Notes: generated from the sequence alone by a model not told the origin. Shown: positions 1 to 8,560, counted from the first letter of the stretch. The stretch: 28,399 nucleotides of DNA from Verrucomicrobiota bacterium (GCA_023410155.1 JAEYQF010000222.1:1-28399), one strand, 5' to 3'. A program made the numbers and translations.

Positions 1-573
1 TACTTGCTTCTTAAATACCGTGCCCAGCACTTCTTCGGCGGGGCGCGGCGCACGTTTCCCGCCATCTTCCCTTCGGTTAATTTCCAACTCGGCGAACTCA
101 CCATTTCGAGTAACCAACTCTTCGTCATCGGCGTCGCCGCCATCCTGCTCGTGGTGCTGCAGCTGATCGTCTTTCGCACGCGCATCGGCACCGCCATGCG
201 CGCTGTCTCGATGAATCCCAAAGCAGCCGCACTCATGGGCGTGAACAACGATGTCGTCATCGCCTTCACGTTCGCCCTCGGCTCCGCCCTCGCTGGCGCC
301 GGTGGCATCCTTTACGCGGTCAATTATCCTTCGATCGACCCCCTCATGGGCGTGATGCCCGGCCTGAAGGCCTTCGTCGCCGCGATCCTGGGCGGCATCG
401 GCAACATCCCGGGCGCAGCCCTCGGCGGCCTGTTGCTCGGCACGGTCGAGACGTTCGTCGCCGGCAGCGAGTGGTCCACCTACAAGGACGCCATCGCGTT
501 CGCGATTTTGATCGTCATCCTTCTCTTCCGCCCCGCCGGCCTCCTCGGCCGGTTCACGATCGAGAAAGTGTGA
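1..573 (+). CDS. livH: Branched-chain amino-acid ABC transporter permease LivH, C-terminal part
   Basis: This is the C-terminal 190 codons of a LivH-type inner-membrane permease. The frame is open through base 1, so the true start lies upstream of the window. The visible part has several hydrophobic helices and the characteristic LivH tail: an RTRIGTAMRAVS cytoplasmic loop, a later AVNYPSIDPLMGVMPGLKAFVAAILGG-type segment and a final RPAGLLG motif. LivH pairs with LivM to form the channel of a high-affinity importer for Leu/Ile/Val or related substrates. livM, livG and livF follow in order on the same strand. The periplasmic binding protein is not in the window and may be upstream. The assignment is firm at family level; the exact substrate cannot be read from sequence. 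Confidence 0.93.
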   Translation, partial: YLLLKYRAQHFFGGARRTFPAIFPSVNFQLGELTISSNQLFVIGVAAILLVVLQLIVFRTRIGTAMRAVSMNPKAAALMGVNNDVVIAFTFALGSALAGAGGILYAVNYPSIDPLMGVMPGLKAFVAAILGGIGNIPGAALGGLLLGTVETFVAGSEWSTYKDAIAFAILIVILLFRPAGLLGRFTIEKV

Positions 574-593
574 TGGCGCGGACGATGAAGCGC

Positions 594-656
594 AGAGCTG
601 AGAGTCTAGTGTCTAGAGTCCGATCCATTCCGGAAGGTTCTCCCGCTCTCAGCTCT
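594..656. repeat. Intercistronic inverted repeat and pyrimidine-rich tract between livH and livM
   Basis: AGAGCTGAGAG at 594-604 is the exact reverse complement of CTCTCAGCTCT at 646-656, an 11-bp stem around a 41-bp loop. The following bases to about 730 are strongly pyrimidine-rich on this strand, with repeated CTCTC-type words. The gap is 172 bp, unusually long inside a liv operon, and leaves livM without an evident Shine-Dalgarno sequence. It looks like a dispersed non-coding repeat element; no protein is supported here. Confidence 0.55.
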
Positions 657-745
657 CGCCTCTCCGCTCTCCGCTTCACCCGTCTCAGCGCTTCTCCCTC
701 TCAACTCTCTACCCACCACTCCCAACTCGGCCCCACGCCGTCCGC

Positions 746-1699
746 ATGATCCCGAAGCCGCTCCTCTTTCTCATCGCGGGCCTCGCCGTCGCCTTCGGGG
801 TCTCGCATTTCTCCGAGCACATCGATCCGTATCACCTCGATGTGCTCACCGGCGTCGGCATCAATGTCATCCTCGCTGTCTCGCTGAATCTGGTAAACGG
901 CTACACGGGCCAATTCTCCCTCGGTCACGCGGGCTTCATGTCCGTCGGCGCCTATCTTGCCGCAGCCACCACGGTGATCTGGGGACCCATGCTGCTCGGG
1001 GAAGACGGCGGCACCACGTTTCAGCAAGGTCTGCTCTTCCTCGGCGCGCTGCTCGGCGGCGGTTGCGCCGCCGCGCTCGCCGGACTTTTTGTCGGCGTGC
1101 CGTCGCTGCGTCTCAAGGGCGATTACCTCGCCCTGGTCACGCTGGGTTTCGGTGAGATCATCCGCGTCACGTTTCAAAACGTGGAATCCCTCGGCGGCGC
1201 GCTCGGCCTCAATGGCATTCCGCCCTACACCACGATTTTCTGGGTGCTCGCGTTCGTCGCGCTCACGATCTTCGTCGTCACGAGTCTCGTGAATTCCACC
1301 TATGGTCGCGGTTTCCTCGCCACGCGCGATGACGAGATCGCGGCCGAGGCCGTCGGCCTTAACACCACACGTTACAAGATCGTCGCCTTCGTTGTCGGCG
1401 CGTTTTTCGCCGGGATCGCCGGCGGACTTTACGGGCATTTCAAGATGACGATCACGCCCACGGGTTTCGATTTCACCAAGAGCATCGAGCTCGTCGTGAT
1501 GGTCATCCTTGGCGGCATGGGCAACACGCTGGGCGTCGTGCTCGCCGCTGTGCTCCTCACGTTGCTCCCCGAGTTACTGCGTCCGATCGCCGAGTATCGC
1601 ATGGTAATCTACTCGGTGCTCTTGATCGTGCTCATGCTCGCCCGTCCGCAGGGCCTGCTCAACGTTCGCCTGCCCGGCTCCAGGAACACCGCCAACTGA
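746..1699 (+). CDS. livM: Branched-chain amino-acid ABC transporter permease LivM
   Basis: This 317-aa polytopic membrane protein is the second channel subunit of the importer. It begins with a hydrophobic helix, then has the family motif region around residues 40-75 (ILAVSLNLVNGYTGQFSLGHAGFMSVGAY, quoted here only as the NGYTGQFSLGHAGF core). The conserved GDYLALVTLGFGEI segment follows near residue 125, then the EAVGLNTTRYKIVAFV coupling loop near residue 200 that contacts the ATPases. It ends in a LARPQGL tail. Length is normal for short LivM proteins. ATG at 746 is preferred because the hydrophobic N-terminus begins there, although no good ribosome site precedes it. livG follows 4 bases after the stop, implying co-translation. 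Confidence 0.95.
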   Translation: MIPKPLLFLIAGLAVAFGVSHFSEHIDPYHLDVLTGVGINVILAVSLNLVNGYTGQFSLGHAGFMSVGAYLAAATTVIWGPMLLGEDGGTTFQQGLLFLGALLGGGCAAALAGLFVGVPSLRLKGDYLALVTLGFGEIIRVTFQNVESLGGALGLNGIPPYTTIFWVLAFVALTIFVVTSLVNSTYGRGFLATRDDEIAAEAVGLNTTRYKIVAFVVGAFFAGIAGGLYGHFKMTITPTGFDFTKSIELVVMVILGGMGNTLGVVLAAVLLTLLPELLRPIAEYRMVIYSVLLIVLMLARPQGLLNVRLPGSRNTAN

Positions 1700-1703
1700 C
1701 GCG

Positions 1704-2495
1704 ATGACGCCGCCGCTTCTCCAACTCGACAAAGCCACCATCCGCTTCGGCGGACTCACCGCCGTCAACGCGGTGGACTTCGTCGTCAACGAAGACGAAC
1801 TCGTCGGCCTTATCGGCCCCAATGGCGCGGGCAAGACCACCGTCTTCAATCTCATCACCGGCGTCTACCGCCCGACCGAGGGCAGCGTGGCCTTACTCGG
1901 GCGCGATCTCACCGGGCTTCGCGTCAGCGAGATCGTCGGCCTCGGCGTCGCGCGCACGTTCCAAAACATCCGCCTCTTCGGCTCACTCACGGTCTTCGAC
2001 AACGTTCGCGCTGCCTGCAACCTGCACCGCGACACGCACGCGCTGCATTCGCTGCTCCGTTTCCGCGCCTTCTCGCGCGACGAAGCTGCGATCACGCGCC
2101 GCGCCGAGGAGCTGCTCGAGATTTTCAATCTTCGCCGCTTCCGCGATTCGCTCGCGCGCAATCTCCCCTACGGCGAACAACGCCGCCTCGAGATCGTGCG
2201 CTGCCTCGCCACGCAACCGAAACTGCTTCTCCTCGACGAGCCCGCTGCCGGCATGAATCCGACCGAGAAGACCGAACTCGTCCGTCTCATCCAGCAAATC
2301 CAGAAGCAGTTCAAACTCTCCATTCTCCTCGTCGAACACTCGATGAAAGTCGTGATGAGTTGCTGCCAGCGCATCGCCGTCCTGGATTACGGTGTGAAGA
2401 TCGCCGAGGGCGATCCCGCCGCCATCCAGTGTGATCCCAAAGTCATCGAAGCCTACCTCGGCGAAGACCACCAAAAGTCCCTCTCGCATCATTGA
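1704..2495 (+). CDS. livG: Branched-chain amino-acid ABC transporter ATP-binding protein LivG
   Basis: This 263-aa ABC ATPase powers the LivHM importer from the cytoplasmic face. Walker A is GPNGAGKTT (about residues 38-46), the Q-loop lies in VARTFQNIRLF, the signature is LPYGEQRRLEIVR (a Y-G-E-Q form typical of LivG), and Walker B is LLLLDEPAAGMNP. The H-loop is in LLVEHSMKVVM. The GMNPTEK stretch after Walker B and the length distinguish LivG from LivF. The start ATG lies 4 bp after livM. A 119-bp gap containing a long inverted repeat separates it from livF. Confidence 0.96.
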   Translation: MTPPLLQLDKATIRFGGLTAVNAVDFVVNEDELVGLIGPNGAGKTTVFNLITGVYRPTEGSVALLGRDLTGLRVSEIVGLGVARTFQNIRLFGSLTVFDNVRAACNLHRDTHALHSLLRFRAFSRDEAAITRRAEELLEIFNLRRFRDSLARNLPYGEQRRLEIVRCLATQPKLLLLDEPAAGMNPTEKTELVRLIQQIQKQFKLSILLVEHSMKVVMSCCQRIAVLDYGVKIAEGDPAAIQCDPKVIEAYLGEDHQKSLSHH

Positions 2496-2505
2496 TCCCC
2501 ATTTG

Positions 2506-2606
2506 AACCACAGAGGCACAGAGATCACCGAGCGGAACCCTTCCTCGCTTTACGCCACAACGGTCATTTCAGGGCTATTCTCCGTGTCCTCTGTGCCTCT
2601 GTGGTT
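2506..2606. repeat. Inverted-repeat element between livG and livF (18-bp perfect arms)
   Basis: The left arm AACCACAGAGGCACAGAG (2506-2523) is the perfect reverse complement of CTCTGTGCCTCTGTGGTT (2589-2606). Weaker pairing continues inward (ACCGAG against CTCCGTGT). The right arm runs into a six-T tract and ends only 8 bases before the livF ATG. The structure resembles a palindromic dispersed element similar to repeats I recall from intergenic regions of many environmental genomes. The recall is from memory and was not searched. It may form an RNA hairpin that affects livF expression. Confidence 0.75.
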
Positions 2607-2614
2607 TTTTACTC

Positions 2615-3322
2615 ATGCTGACGGTTTCTGATCTTTCGGTTTCCTACGGCGCCATCGCCGCGCTCTCCGGTGTCTCGTTCGAGATTCCCACCGGCGCGAT
2701 TGTCACGCTCGTTGGTGGCAATGGCGCCGGCAAGACTACCACCCTGCGCGCGATCTCCGGTCTCATTCCTTCGCGCGGCGGCCGCGTCACCTTCCAAGGC
2801 GAAGACATCACCACGCTCTCCGCTCACAAAGTCGTCGCACGCGGCCTCTGCCACGTGCCCGAGGGACGCATGATCTTCGCCAACCTCACCGTCGACGAGA
2901 ACCTCTCGATGGGCGCTTACCTGCAGCGCGACGAAGCACTCATCGCGAAGAACCGCAATTACGTCTTTTCGATCTTCCCGCGCCTCAAGGAGCGCATCAA
3001 GCAAACCGCGGGCACGCTCTCCGGCGGCGAACAGCAGATGCTCGCGATCGGCCGCGCGCTGATGAGCAATCCGAAGTTCCTGATGCTCGACGAGCCCTCG
3101 CTCGGCATCGCGCCGCGGCTCATCAGCACGATCTTTGAGAAGATCGTGGAGATTAACCGTGATCACGGGATCACGATCCTGCTCGTCGAGCAGAACGCGA
3201 ATCTCGCGCTCGAGGTTTCCACCTACGCCTACGTGCTCGAAACCGGACGCATCGCGATGCAAGGCGAGAGCAAACAACTCCGAACCGACCCGCGTCTGAA
3301 AGCCACCTACCTCGGCGGCTGA
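2615..3322 (+). CDS. livF: Branched-chain amino-acid ABC transporter ATP-binding protein LivF
   Basis: This 235-aa protein is the second ATPase of the importer. Walker A is GGNGAGKTT (about residues 34-42), the signature is LSGGEQQMLAIGRALM, Walker B is FLMLDEPSLGIAP, and the H-loop is in ILLVEQNANLAL. The CHVPEGRMIFANLTVDENL segment is diagnostic of LivF. Size is standard. ATG at 2615 directly follows the right arm and T-tract of the upstream inverted repeat, so no ordinary Shine-Dalgarno is visible. This is the last gene of the operon; the next gene (treY) converges on it. Confidence 0.96.
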   Translation: MLTVSDLSVSYGAIAALSGVSFEIPTGAIVTLVGGNGAGKTTTLRAISGLIPSRGGRVTFQGEDITTLSAHKVVARGLCHVPEGRMIFANLTVDENLSMGAYLQRDEALIAKNRNYVFSIFPRLKERIKQTAGTLSGGEQQMLAIGRALMSNPKFLMLDEPSLGIAPRLISTIFEKIVEINRDHGITILLVEQNANLALEVSTYAYVLETGRIAMQGESKQLRTDPRLKATYLGG

Positions 3323-3339
3323 GTAAAGGGGTCACGAGC

Positions 3340-3359
3340 GACGGCACCTCGCTGCCGTC
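3340..3359 (+). terminator. Hairpin downstream of livF (possible terminator without T-tract)
   Basis: GACGGCA (3340-3346) pairs perfectly with TGCCGTC (3353-3359) across a 6-base loop, 18 bases after the livF stop. No run of T follows, so it could be a weak or factor-assisted terminator or a 3'-end protecting hairpin. Confidence 0.35.
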
Positions 3360-3444
3360 CATCCAACGTCGGGAGCGCAAACGGCCGGGCGCGGAAACCG
3401 CCCCATCCGGCTAATTCCGCATCCTTTCGTATCCGAATCCGGTG

Positions 3445-3576
3445 CGCGTCGCGCCCCAGTCCGGACCGACTCGCAACCCAGTCCGTCCCGGCCCGCGCCA
3501 TTGTTCGCACGCGATCGTTCCGATGTGCGGACCGACTCGCGCCAAGGAGCGTCCCACGTCGCGCCCCTTGCCCCGC
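3445..3576. repeat. Degenerate 22-bp tandem repeat array, copy 1 (livF/treY convergent gap)
   Basis: About six units lie head to tail at 3445, 3467, 3489, 3510, 3533 and 3555, most exactly 22 bases apart. Each starts with a CGACTCG-like heptamer (CGCGTCG, CGACTCG, CGGCCCG, CGCGATCG, CGACTCG, CACGTCG), followed by a C-rich middle and a CCGG/CGTCC-like end. This is the most diverged of three arrays in the window. The 330-base gap 3323-3652 otherwise holds only the hairpin at 3340; I see no gene in it. Confidence 0.6.
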
Positions 3577-3652
3577 TCCCGCCTGCGCGATCGTCCTCTC
3601 TTCGCCCTCACCCGCGGCCGCCCCGCACTCACCCACGCCAACGCGCCACCCA

Positions 3653-6490
3653 TTAGTTGACGTTGGTGCGGAAGCTCTCCGTGGCCACGACGGCAAAGGG
3701 CACCACGCGGAAGAGGTCGGCGACGAGCCATTCGGGGGCGGGATCGACGGAGCGCTGGGCGAAGATGTTCTTCCACGGGCCCGGGATATTCGGCGGAAGC
3801 ACGATGCGTGTGTCGTCCCACACGAGGCCAAGCGGGGGCGAGCCGAGGCGGCTCGACAGGCGCGGCACGACTACGACGACCATCTTGCTGTCCCACGCGC
3901 GCGCAAACGCCGCGACCTCGTGGCTAAAGCGACCGCGCACTTCGAGCGGCAGATAGTTGCCGTGCTGGAAAAGTTCGGCGTTGGCCCCGCGATACTGGAG
4001 GAGCGCCCGCGTCAGGTGCAGCTTGATCGCTCCAGTCCGCCAGTCGCGGAGAAGTTCCGTCCAGTCCACCTGCGTCTGGTCTGCAAGGCGCTGCCGGCGT
4101 TCGAAGTTCACTTCCCGGCGGTTGTCGGGGTCGACGAGACTGAGGTCCCACAATTCGCTGCCTTGGTAGAAATCGGGGACTCCCGGCGACATGGTCTTCA
4201 ACACGACTTGTGAGAGCGAGTTGATCAGGCCGAGCTGGGCCACACGCTGCGCCTGCACTCGGAAACTGGCGAGGAACTCCCGGCCGCTCTCCGTCCCGAG
4301 GATGCTGTCGATGAACCGATCGCCTGCCTCGAGCCACGCCTCGTTGGGCTCGGTCCATGTCGTGTTGCGCTTCGCCTCGTTGACGGCTTTGCGCAGGTGT
4401 TCGCGTATCCGTTTTTTGAATGCATCGTCCGGATCTGCATCGTCGGCCGGCCACGCGCCAATCAGCACCTGATAGAGGCGGTATTCCTCGTTGGCATCGG
4501 GCGCCTCGCGGCCCTCGACGGTCGTCTTGTGGCGGCGGTTCAGTTCGCGCCATTCGCGGACCCAGTCCTCCCATTCATGCGGGATCTCAGAGAGGGCATA
4601 GAGCCGTGCGCGCACATCCTCGCCGAGCTTGGTGTCGTGCGTGGAGGTGGCGATCAGCCCATGCGGAGTAACGCGCAGGCGCTCCACGTTGGACTCGTGA
4701 AACTGCGCCACGGTGGAGCCGAAGCGCATGGGATTGCCGCCCACCTCGTTCAGGGCGATAAACCGGCTGTGCGCGTAAAACGCGGTGTCCTCGACGGACT
4801 TGGCCATGATGGCTCCGGTGTATTGCTGAAACTCGAGCACCCAATCCGCCAGGGTCTCTCGCACGTGCGCGGGTGCTTTCGTGGGCGGATAAACGCCGGT
4901 GATCACATCACGCACGAGTTCGAACGGCTCGGCGCCCAGCCGGCGATGTCGCGAGATGGCCAGCGCAGCCGCGCGCTCGACCACGCCGCGATCACGGTCG
5001 TTCATGGGCGCGAGTCCTCGCCGGTAGGTGCGATAGACTCGGTGCGCGGCCATCATCTCGCGCACGGCGACGGTCACCTCGTTGCGCGTGAGATCGCGCC
5101 AGTTGGGATCGCCTTGCAGCACGTCGGCGAGCAGACCGCCGAGGCGCAGGACCGCGTTGGCAAACATCTCGTCCAGGATGATTTTCTTCTGTTCGAAAAC
5201 GAGTTCGTCGAAGGACGCGCGCTCACCGAAGAAATCACGGTAGAGCTGGTCGAACCAGGGCTCCGAACGGGAATCGACGAAGAGCCCCGCGAGGTGCTCG
5301 ACGAACTCGTAACCGGTCGTGCCGTGGCAGGCCCACTCCGTCGGGAGCGGCTCGCCCGAGCCGAGGATCTTCTCCACAACAACAAAGAACGGTTTGGCGT
5401 TCTCCCCGCCGCTCTCCGCCGCGGGGAGTTGCTGCAGCCGGTCGAGGTATTCCTTCGGCAGCCGCAGTCCATCGACGTGATCGATGCGCAAGCCAGTGAC
5501 CGTGCCCTCGCGCACGAGCCGACGAAGAAGCGCATGCGTCTCCTCGAAGACCTCGGGCAACTCCATGCGCAGTCCGATGAGCGTATCGATGGCGAAGAAA
5601 CGCCGATAGTTCGTCTCGTGCACCCCGGCTTTCCAGTAGGCGAGACGGTAGTGCTGGTCCTCGAGGATCTCGTTGAGACCGTCGTAGTCCGGCTGCTTCC
5701 GTCCCACGCAGTTGATCTCATCGAGCAGCGCGTCGAGTTGTGCGCGCAGATCGGGCCGCGACTCGAGCAAGGCGGCAATACGCCGCCGAATGTCGCGCAG
5801 GCGGGCGGTGCGCGAGCGGGCGGTGTCTGCGTCCTCGCGCGCGTCCGGACGGGGAAGTTGATCGAGCGCGCGGAAGATGTCGGCCAGCCGTTCCTGGGGT
5901 TCACCACGCACTTCCAGTTTCCCGAGCAGCGCCGCGTAGCTGCGCGGCCGCAGCGGAAAACGCATGTCGTAATACGCGACCTGAAAATGCTCGTCCTGGT
6001 AAACGATGGACAACTTACCGGCTGAGACTACGCGCCCGTAGTGATCCTCCAGCGTCGGCACGAGCACGCGGGGCGTATCGCTGGATCCAATACCGCGCCA
6101 GTCGATGTCGAAGAACCGCGCGTAGGGCGAATGGTAGCCGTTTTCCAGAACCTCGCGCCACCACTCGTTGAAGAGTCCCGGGCCGTTGATGCCCATGTGA
6201 TTCGGCACGAAGTCCAGCAGCAGACCCATGCCGCGAGTGCGGAGTTGTTGATGCAGCTCGGAAAGCGCCGCGCGACCGCCGAGTTCGGGGTCGATCTGCC
6301 GGTAGTCATTCACGTCGTAGCCGTGCGTGCTTCCAGGCGTGGAAAGGAAAATGGGCGAGCAATAGAGGTCGGATATCCCGAGCCGCTGCAGATACGGCAG
6401 CAGCTCGTTCACCATCGGCAACGGGAACTCCCGCCGGAGCTGAAACCGATACGTGGCGACAGGAAGGCGTGTGGCCGTGGGGAGTCCCAT
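3653..6490 (-). CDS. treY: Malto-oligosyltrehalose synthase TreY
   Basis: This 945-aa cytoplasmic GH13 enzyme rearranges the reducing-end alpha-1,4 bond of maltooligosaccharides to the alpha,alpha-1,1 bond of maltooligosyltrehalose. It starts with the TreY signature ATYRFQL and the ISDLYCSPIF and STHGYDV strands. GH13 region I is DFVPNHMG (about 93-100), region II is GLRIDHVDGL with nucleophile Asp337, region III is VVEKIL with acid/base Glu373, and region IV is TSTHDTK. Late segments TMSPGVPDFYQGSELWDLSLVDPDNRR are typical of TreY. Length fits the longer TreY class. treZ lies immediately upstream, with one base between the treZ stop and this ATG, indicating translational coupling. No treX/glgX debranching gene is in the window. 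Confidence 0.96.
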   Translation of the reverse strand: MGLPTATRLPVATYRFQLRREFPLPMVNELLPYLQRLGISDLYCSPIFLSTPGSTHGYDVNDYRQIDPELGGRAALSELHQQLRTRGMGLLLDFVPNHMGINGPGLFNEWWREVLENGYHSPYARFFDIDWRGIGSSDTPRVLVPTLEDHYGRVVSAGKLSIVYQDEHFQVAYYDMRFPLRPRSYAALLGKLEVRGEPQERLADIFRALDQLPRPDAREDADTARSRTARLRDIRRRIAALLESRPDLRAQLDALLDEINCVGRKQPDYDGLNEILEDQHYRLAYWKAGVHETNYRRFFAIDTLIGLRMELPEVFEETHALLRRLVREGTVTGLRIDHVDGLRLPKEYLDRLQQLPAAESGGENAKPFFVVVEKILGSGEPLPTEWACHGTTGYEFVEHLAGLFVDSRSEPWFDQLYRDFFGERASFDELVFEQKKIILDEMFANAVLRLGGLLADVLQGDPNWRDLTRNEVTVAVREMMAAHRVYRTYRRGLAPMNDRDRGVVERAAALAISRHRRLGAEPFELVRDVITGVYPPTKAPAHVRETLADWVLEFQQYTGAIMAKSVEDTAFYAHSRFIALNEVGGNPMRFGSTVAQFHESNVERLRVTPHGLIATSTHDTKLGEDVRARLYALSEIPHEWEDWVREWRELNRRHKTTVEGREAPDANEEYRLYQVLIGAWPADDADPDDAFKKRIREHLRKAVNEAKRNTTWTEPNEAWLEAGDRFIDSILGTESGREFLASFRVQAQRVAQLGLINSLSQVVLKTMSPGVPDFYQGSELWDLSLVDPDNRREVNFERRQRLADQTQVDWTELLRDWRTGAIKLHLTRALLQYRGANAELFQHGNYLPLEVRGRFSHEVAAFARAWDSKMVVVVVPRLSSRLGSPPLGLVWDDTRIVLPPNIPGPWKNIFAQRSVDPAPEWLVADLFRVVPFAVVATESFRTNVN

Positions 6491-6491
6491 G

Positions 6492-8372
6492 TCAGCTCCT
6501 GTTTTCGACCACGACGGGCCGCAGCAGAACGGTGGCGATGCCAGTCAGTTCGACCGCCTCGATCCCGCCGCGCGCTTTCGAGTCCGAGCTGCGACTGTCT
6601 AGGACCGCCTGCCAGGCCGTGCCGGGAGGGGGACGCAGCAATTCGTGGTCAGCGAAATGCACGTGCGCGCCGCCCCATAACGAACACAGGAGCAGCGCGT
6701 GAGGGCGATCTTCGGCGTGATAACGCAGCGCGATCGCACGCTCGAGGGCCACGACGCTCCACGTATCGCGGCGAAAGCCGCTCCCCTCCAGGATCTCGGC
6801 GCGCTGCGCGAGGCAGTCGCGATAAAAGGCCAACACCGGAGCATGCGCAGGATGGGTGAGTTCGGACCAGTCGAGCTTCGAACGCGTGAAAGTCTCGAGC
6901 GCCTGCGGATCGGGCACGTCCTCCGGGCGCAGCGAAGCGTTCATTCCTACCTCCGCAAACTCGCGTTTGCGACCCTCGGACACCGCCCGCCCGAGGTCAC
7001 CACTGTGATCCGTAAAATACTGGAAGGGCGAACTCGCCGCCCACTCTTGCCCCTGAAAGAGCATCGGCGGATACGGGCTGAGGCAGAGGAGCGCCGACGC
7101 AGCAAGGAATGCGTCGCGCGACACGAGATGCTCGAGGCGCTCGCCCTGCGCGCGGTTCCCCACCTGATCGTGATTCTCGATGCAAAAGACAAACGACCGC
7201 GGGGGGAGGTGGCCGCATGGGCTCCCGCGAGCTTTGCCTTTCCAATGCGCGAAGGGCTGACCCGTGTAGAACCATCCCGTTTCCAGCGTTTCTGCGAGTT
7301 CCGCCGGCGTGCCCCCATAGGCGGAGAAATAGCCCTCGCGGATTCCGGTGAGGGCGACCCGGACTTGATGGTGGAAATCGTCCGCCCACGCAGCATCGAG
7401 TCCGGCGCCCGTGCCTTTCGAGTCGCACAGGATCTCGGTGGTGTTGCGCTCATCCTCCGCGACCACGAACGCGCCTCGCACGTGCGCCACATCGGCGATG
7501 GCGCTCAGTAGGTGTTTTTCGGATACATCCAGGATCGCGTGAGTCGCGTCGAGGCGGAGCCCGTCGAAGCGAAACTCGTCGAGCCAGTAGGCGACGTTGG
7601 AAAGGAAGAACTCGCGCACCGGGCGGCTATCCCGGCCCGCGAGGTGAAACGCCTGTCCCCACGGGGTGTGCCGGTCCGCGTCGAAATACTCCTTCGCGTA
7701 GACTCCGAGATAATTTCCATCCGGCCCGAGGTGGTTGTAGACGACGTCGAGCATCACCGCGAGGCCCCGCGCATGTGCGGCATCCACGAACGCGCGGAGA
7801 TCGTCGGGCCGCCCGTAACAACGCGCCGGCGCGAAAATCGCCACGCCGTCATATCCCCAGTTTCGCGCGCCGGGGAAATCGGCCAGCGGCATCAGCTCGA
7901 CGGCCCGGACTCCCAGTGCCACCAGGTGATCGAGTCTCTCCATGGCCGCTCGAAACGTCCCTTCCGGCGTGAACGTGCCGACGTGCAGTTCGTAGATCGG
8001 CTGGCCGGTCCACGCTGGCCGACGCCACTCCTGGCTCCTCCACCGATAGAGGCTCGCATCGACCACCTCCGAAGGCCCGTGCACGCCCTGTGGCTGAAAA
8101 CGAGAGGCCGGATCGGGAAACTCGTCGCCGCTGGGCAGCACGAACTTGTAGAGATCGCCCGCGCGACCCGCCGGGTCCTCCGCCACGAAGTATCCGCGCT
8201 CCCGCGCCTCCATCGGCAGGAACGCATCCGTGCCGTCCCGCCGCCACACGTGCACCTTGAGATGCCCATGGTCGGGAGCCCACACCACATACGTTACCCC
8301 GCCGTCGTGCACTGCGGGACCGGGCAGCAGGGAACCGATCGCGAAAGATTTCTCGGAGAGAGAGGAAGACAT
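6492..8372 (-). CDS. treZ: Malto-oligosyltrehalose trehalohydrolase TreZ
   Basis: This 626-aa GH13 enzyme hydrolyses maltooligosyltrehalose to release free trehalose, the second step after TreY. An N-terminal carbohydrate-binding-like beta domain (about 20-110: VTYVVWAPDHGHLKVHVW) precedes the (beta/alpha)8 barrel. Visible motifs are ELHVGTFTPEGTF, ELMPLADFPGARNWGYDGV, MLDVVYNHLGPDGNY, GLRLDATHAI with nucleophile Asp275, VVAEDERN with acid/base Glu306, and ENHDQVGNRA. A C-terminal beta domain is present. Length is near the family norm. It is the first gene of the treZ-treY pair and diverges from htpG across a 236-bp gap containing two like hairpins. Trehalose synthesis would serve osmotic or desiccation tolerance. 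Confidence 0.96.
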   Translation of the reverse strand: MSSSLSEKSFAIGSLLPGPAVHDGGVTYVVWAPDHGHLKVHVWRRDGTDAFLPMEARERGYFVAEDPAGRAGDLYKFVLPSGDEFPDPASRFQPQGVHGPSEVVDASLYRWRSQEWRRPAWTGQPIYELHVGTFTPEGTFRAAMERLDHLVALGVRAVELMPLADFPGARNWGYDGVAIFAPARCYGRPDDLRAFVDAAHARGLAVMLDVVYNHLGPDGNYLGVYAKEYFDADRHTPWGQAFHLAGRDSRPVREFFLSNVAYWLDEFRFDGLRLDATHAILDVSEKHLLSAIADVAHVRGAFVVAEDERNTTEILCDSKGTGAGLDAAWADDFHHQVRVALTGIREGYFSAYGGTPAELAETLETGWFYTGQPFAHWKGKARGSPCGHLPPRSFVFCIENHDQVGNRAQGERLEHLVSRDAFLAASALLCLSPYPPMLFQGQEWAASSPFQYFTDHSGDLGRAVSEGRKREFAEVGMNASLRPEDVPDPQALETFTRSKLDWSELTHPAHAPVLAFYRDCLAQRAEILEGSGFRRDTWSVVALERAIALRYHAEDRPHALLLCSLWGGAHVHFADHELLRPPPGTAWQAVLDSRSSDSKARGGIEAVELTGIATVLLRPVVVENRS

Positions 8373-8444
8373 AGGACCGTTTCACCAAGTCGAACACGCG
8401 CAAGATAAAGGGAGGAGCTTAGTCGAGTTCCGCTCCGGCTAGTT

Positions 8445-8500
8445 CCGGTCGCAGGGACCGGTGCGGAAGCAGCCTGACCCACCGGTCGGGAGTTGACCGG
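8445..8500. repeat. Two tandem hairpins with identical CCGGTC/GACCGG stems upstream of htpG and treZ
   Basis: CCGGTC (8445-8450) pairs with GACCGG (8456-8461) over a 5-base loop. The same stem recurs at 8482-8487 and 8495-8500 over a 7-base loop, 37 bases downstream. Both lie in the divergent treZ/htpG gap. They could be a paired operator or RNA structures; they do not match the HrcA CIRCE operator. Confidence 0.45.
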
Positions 8501-8560
8501 AGGCACCGGGGGTCGCGGCTGGTCTCGAGGTGCATTGATGCCGACACCCTGCGGCGCCTC

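Noticed and set aside
471..749. 92-aa frame overlapping the livH end
   Set aside because: It covers the repeat-like pyrimidine tract and is Arg/Ser/Pro-rich with no motif; it is most likely non-coding.
4397..6025. 542-aa open frame antisense to treY
   Set aside because: It lies wholly inside a strongly supported enzyme gene on the other strand. Long antisense frames are common in GC-rich DNA, and the translation shows no domain pattern.
8445..8500. CIRCE/HrcA operator for htpG
   Set aside because: The stems do not match TTAGCACTC/GAGTGCTAA and the spacing is different.
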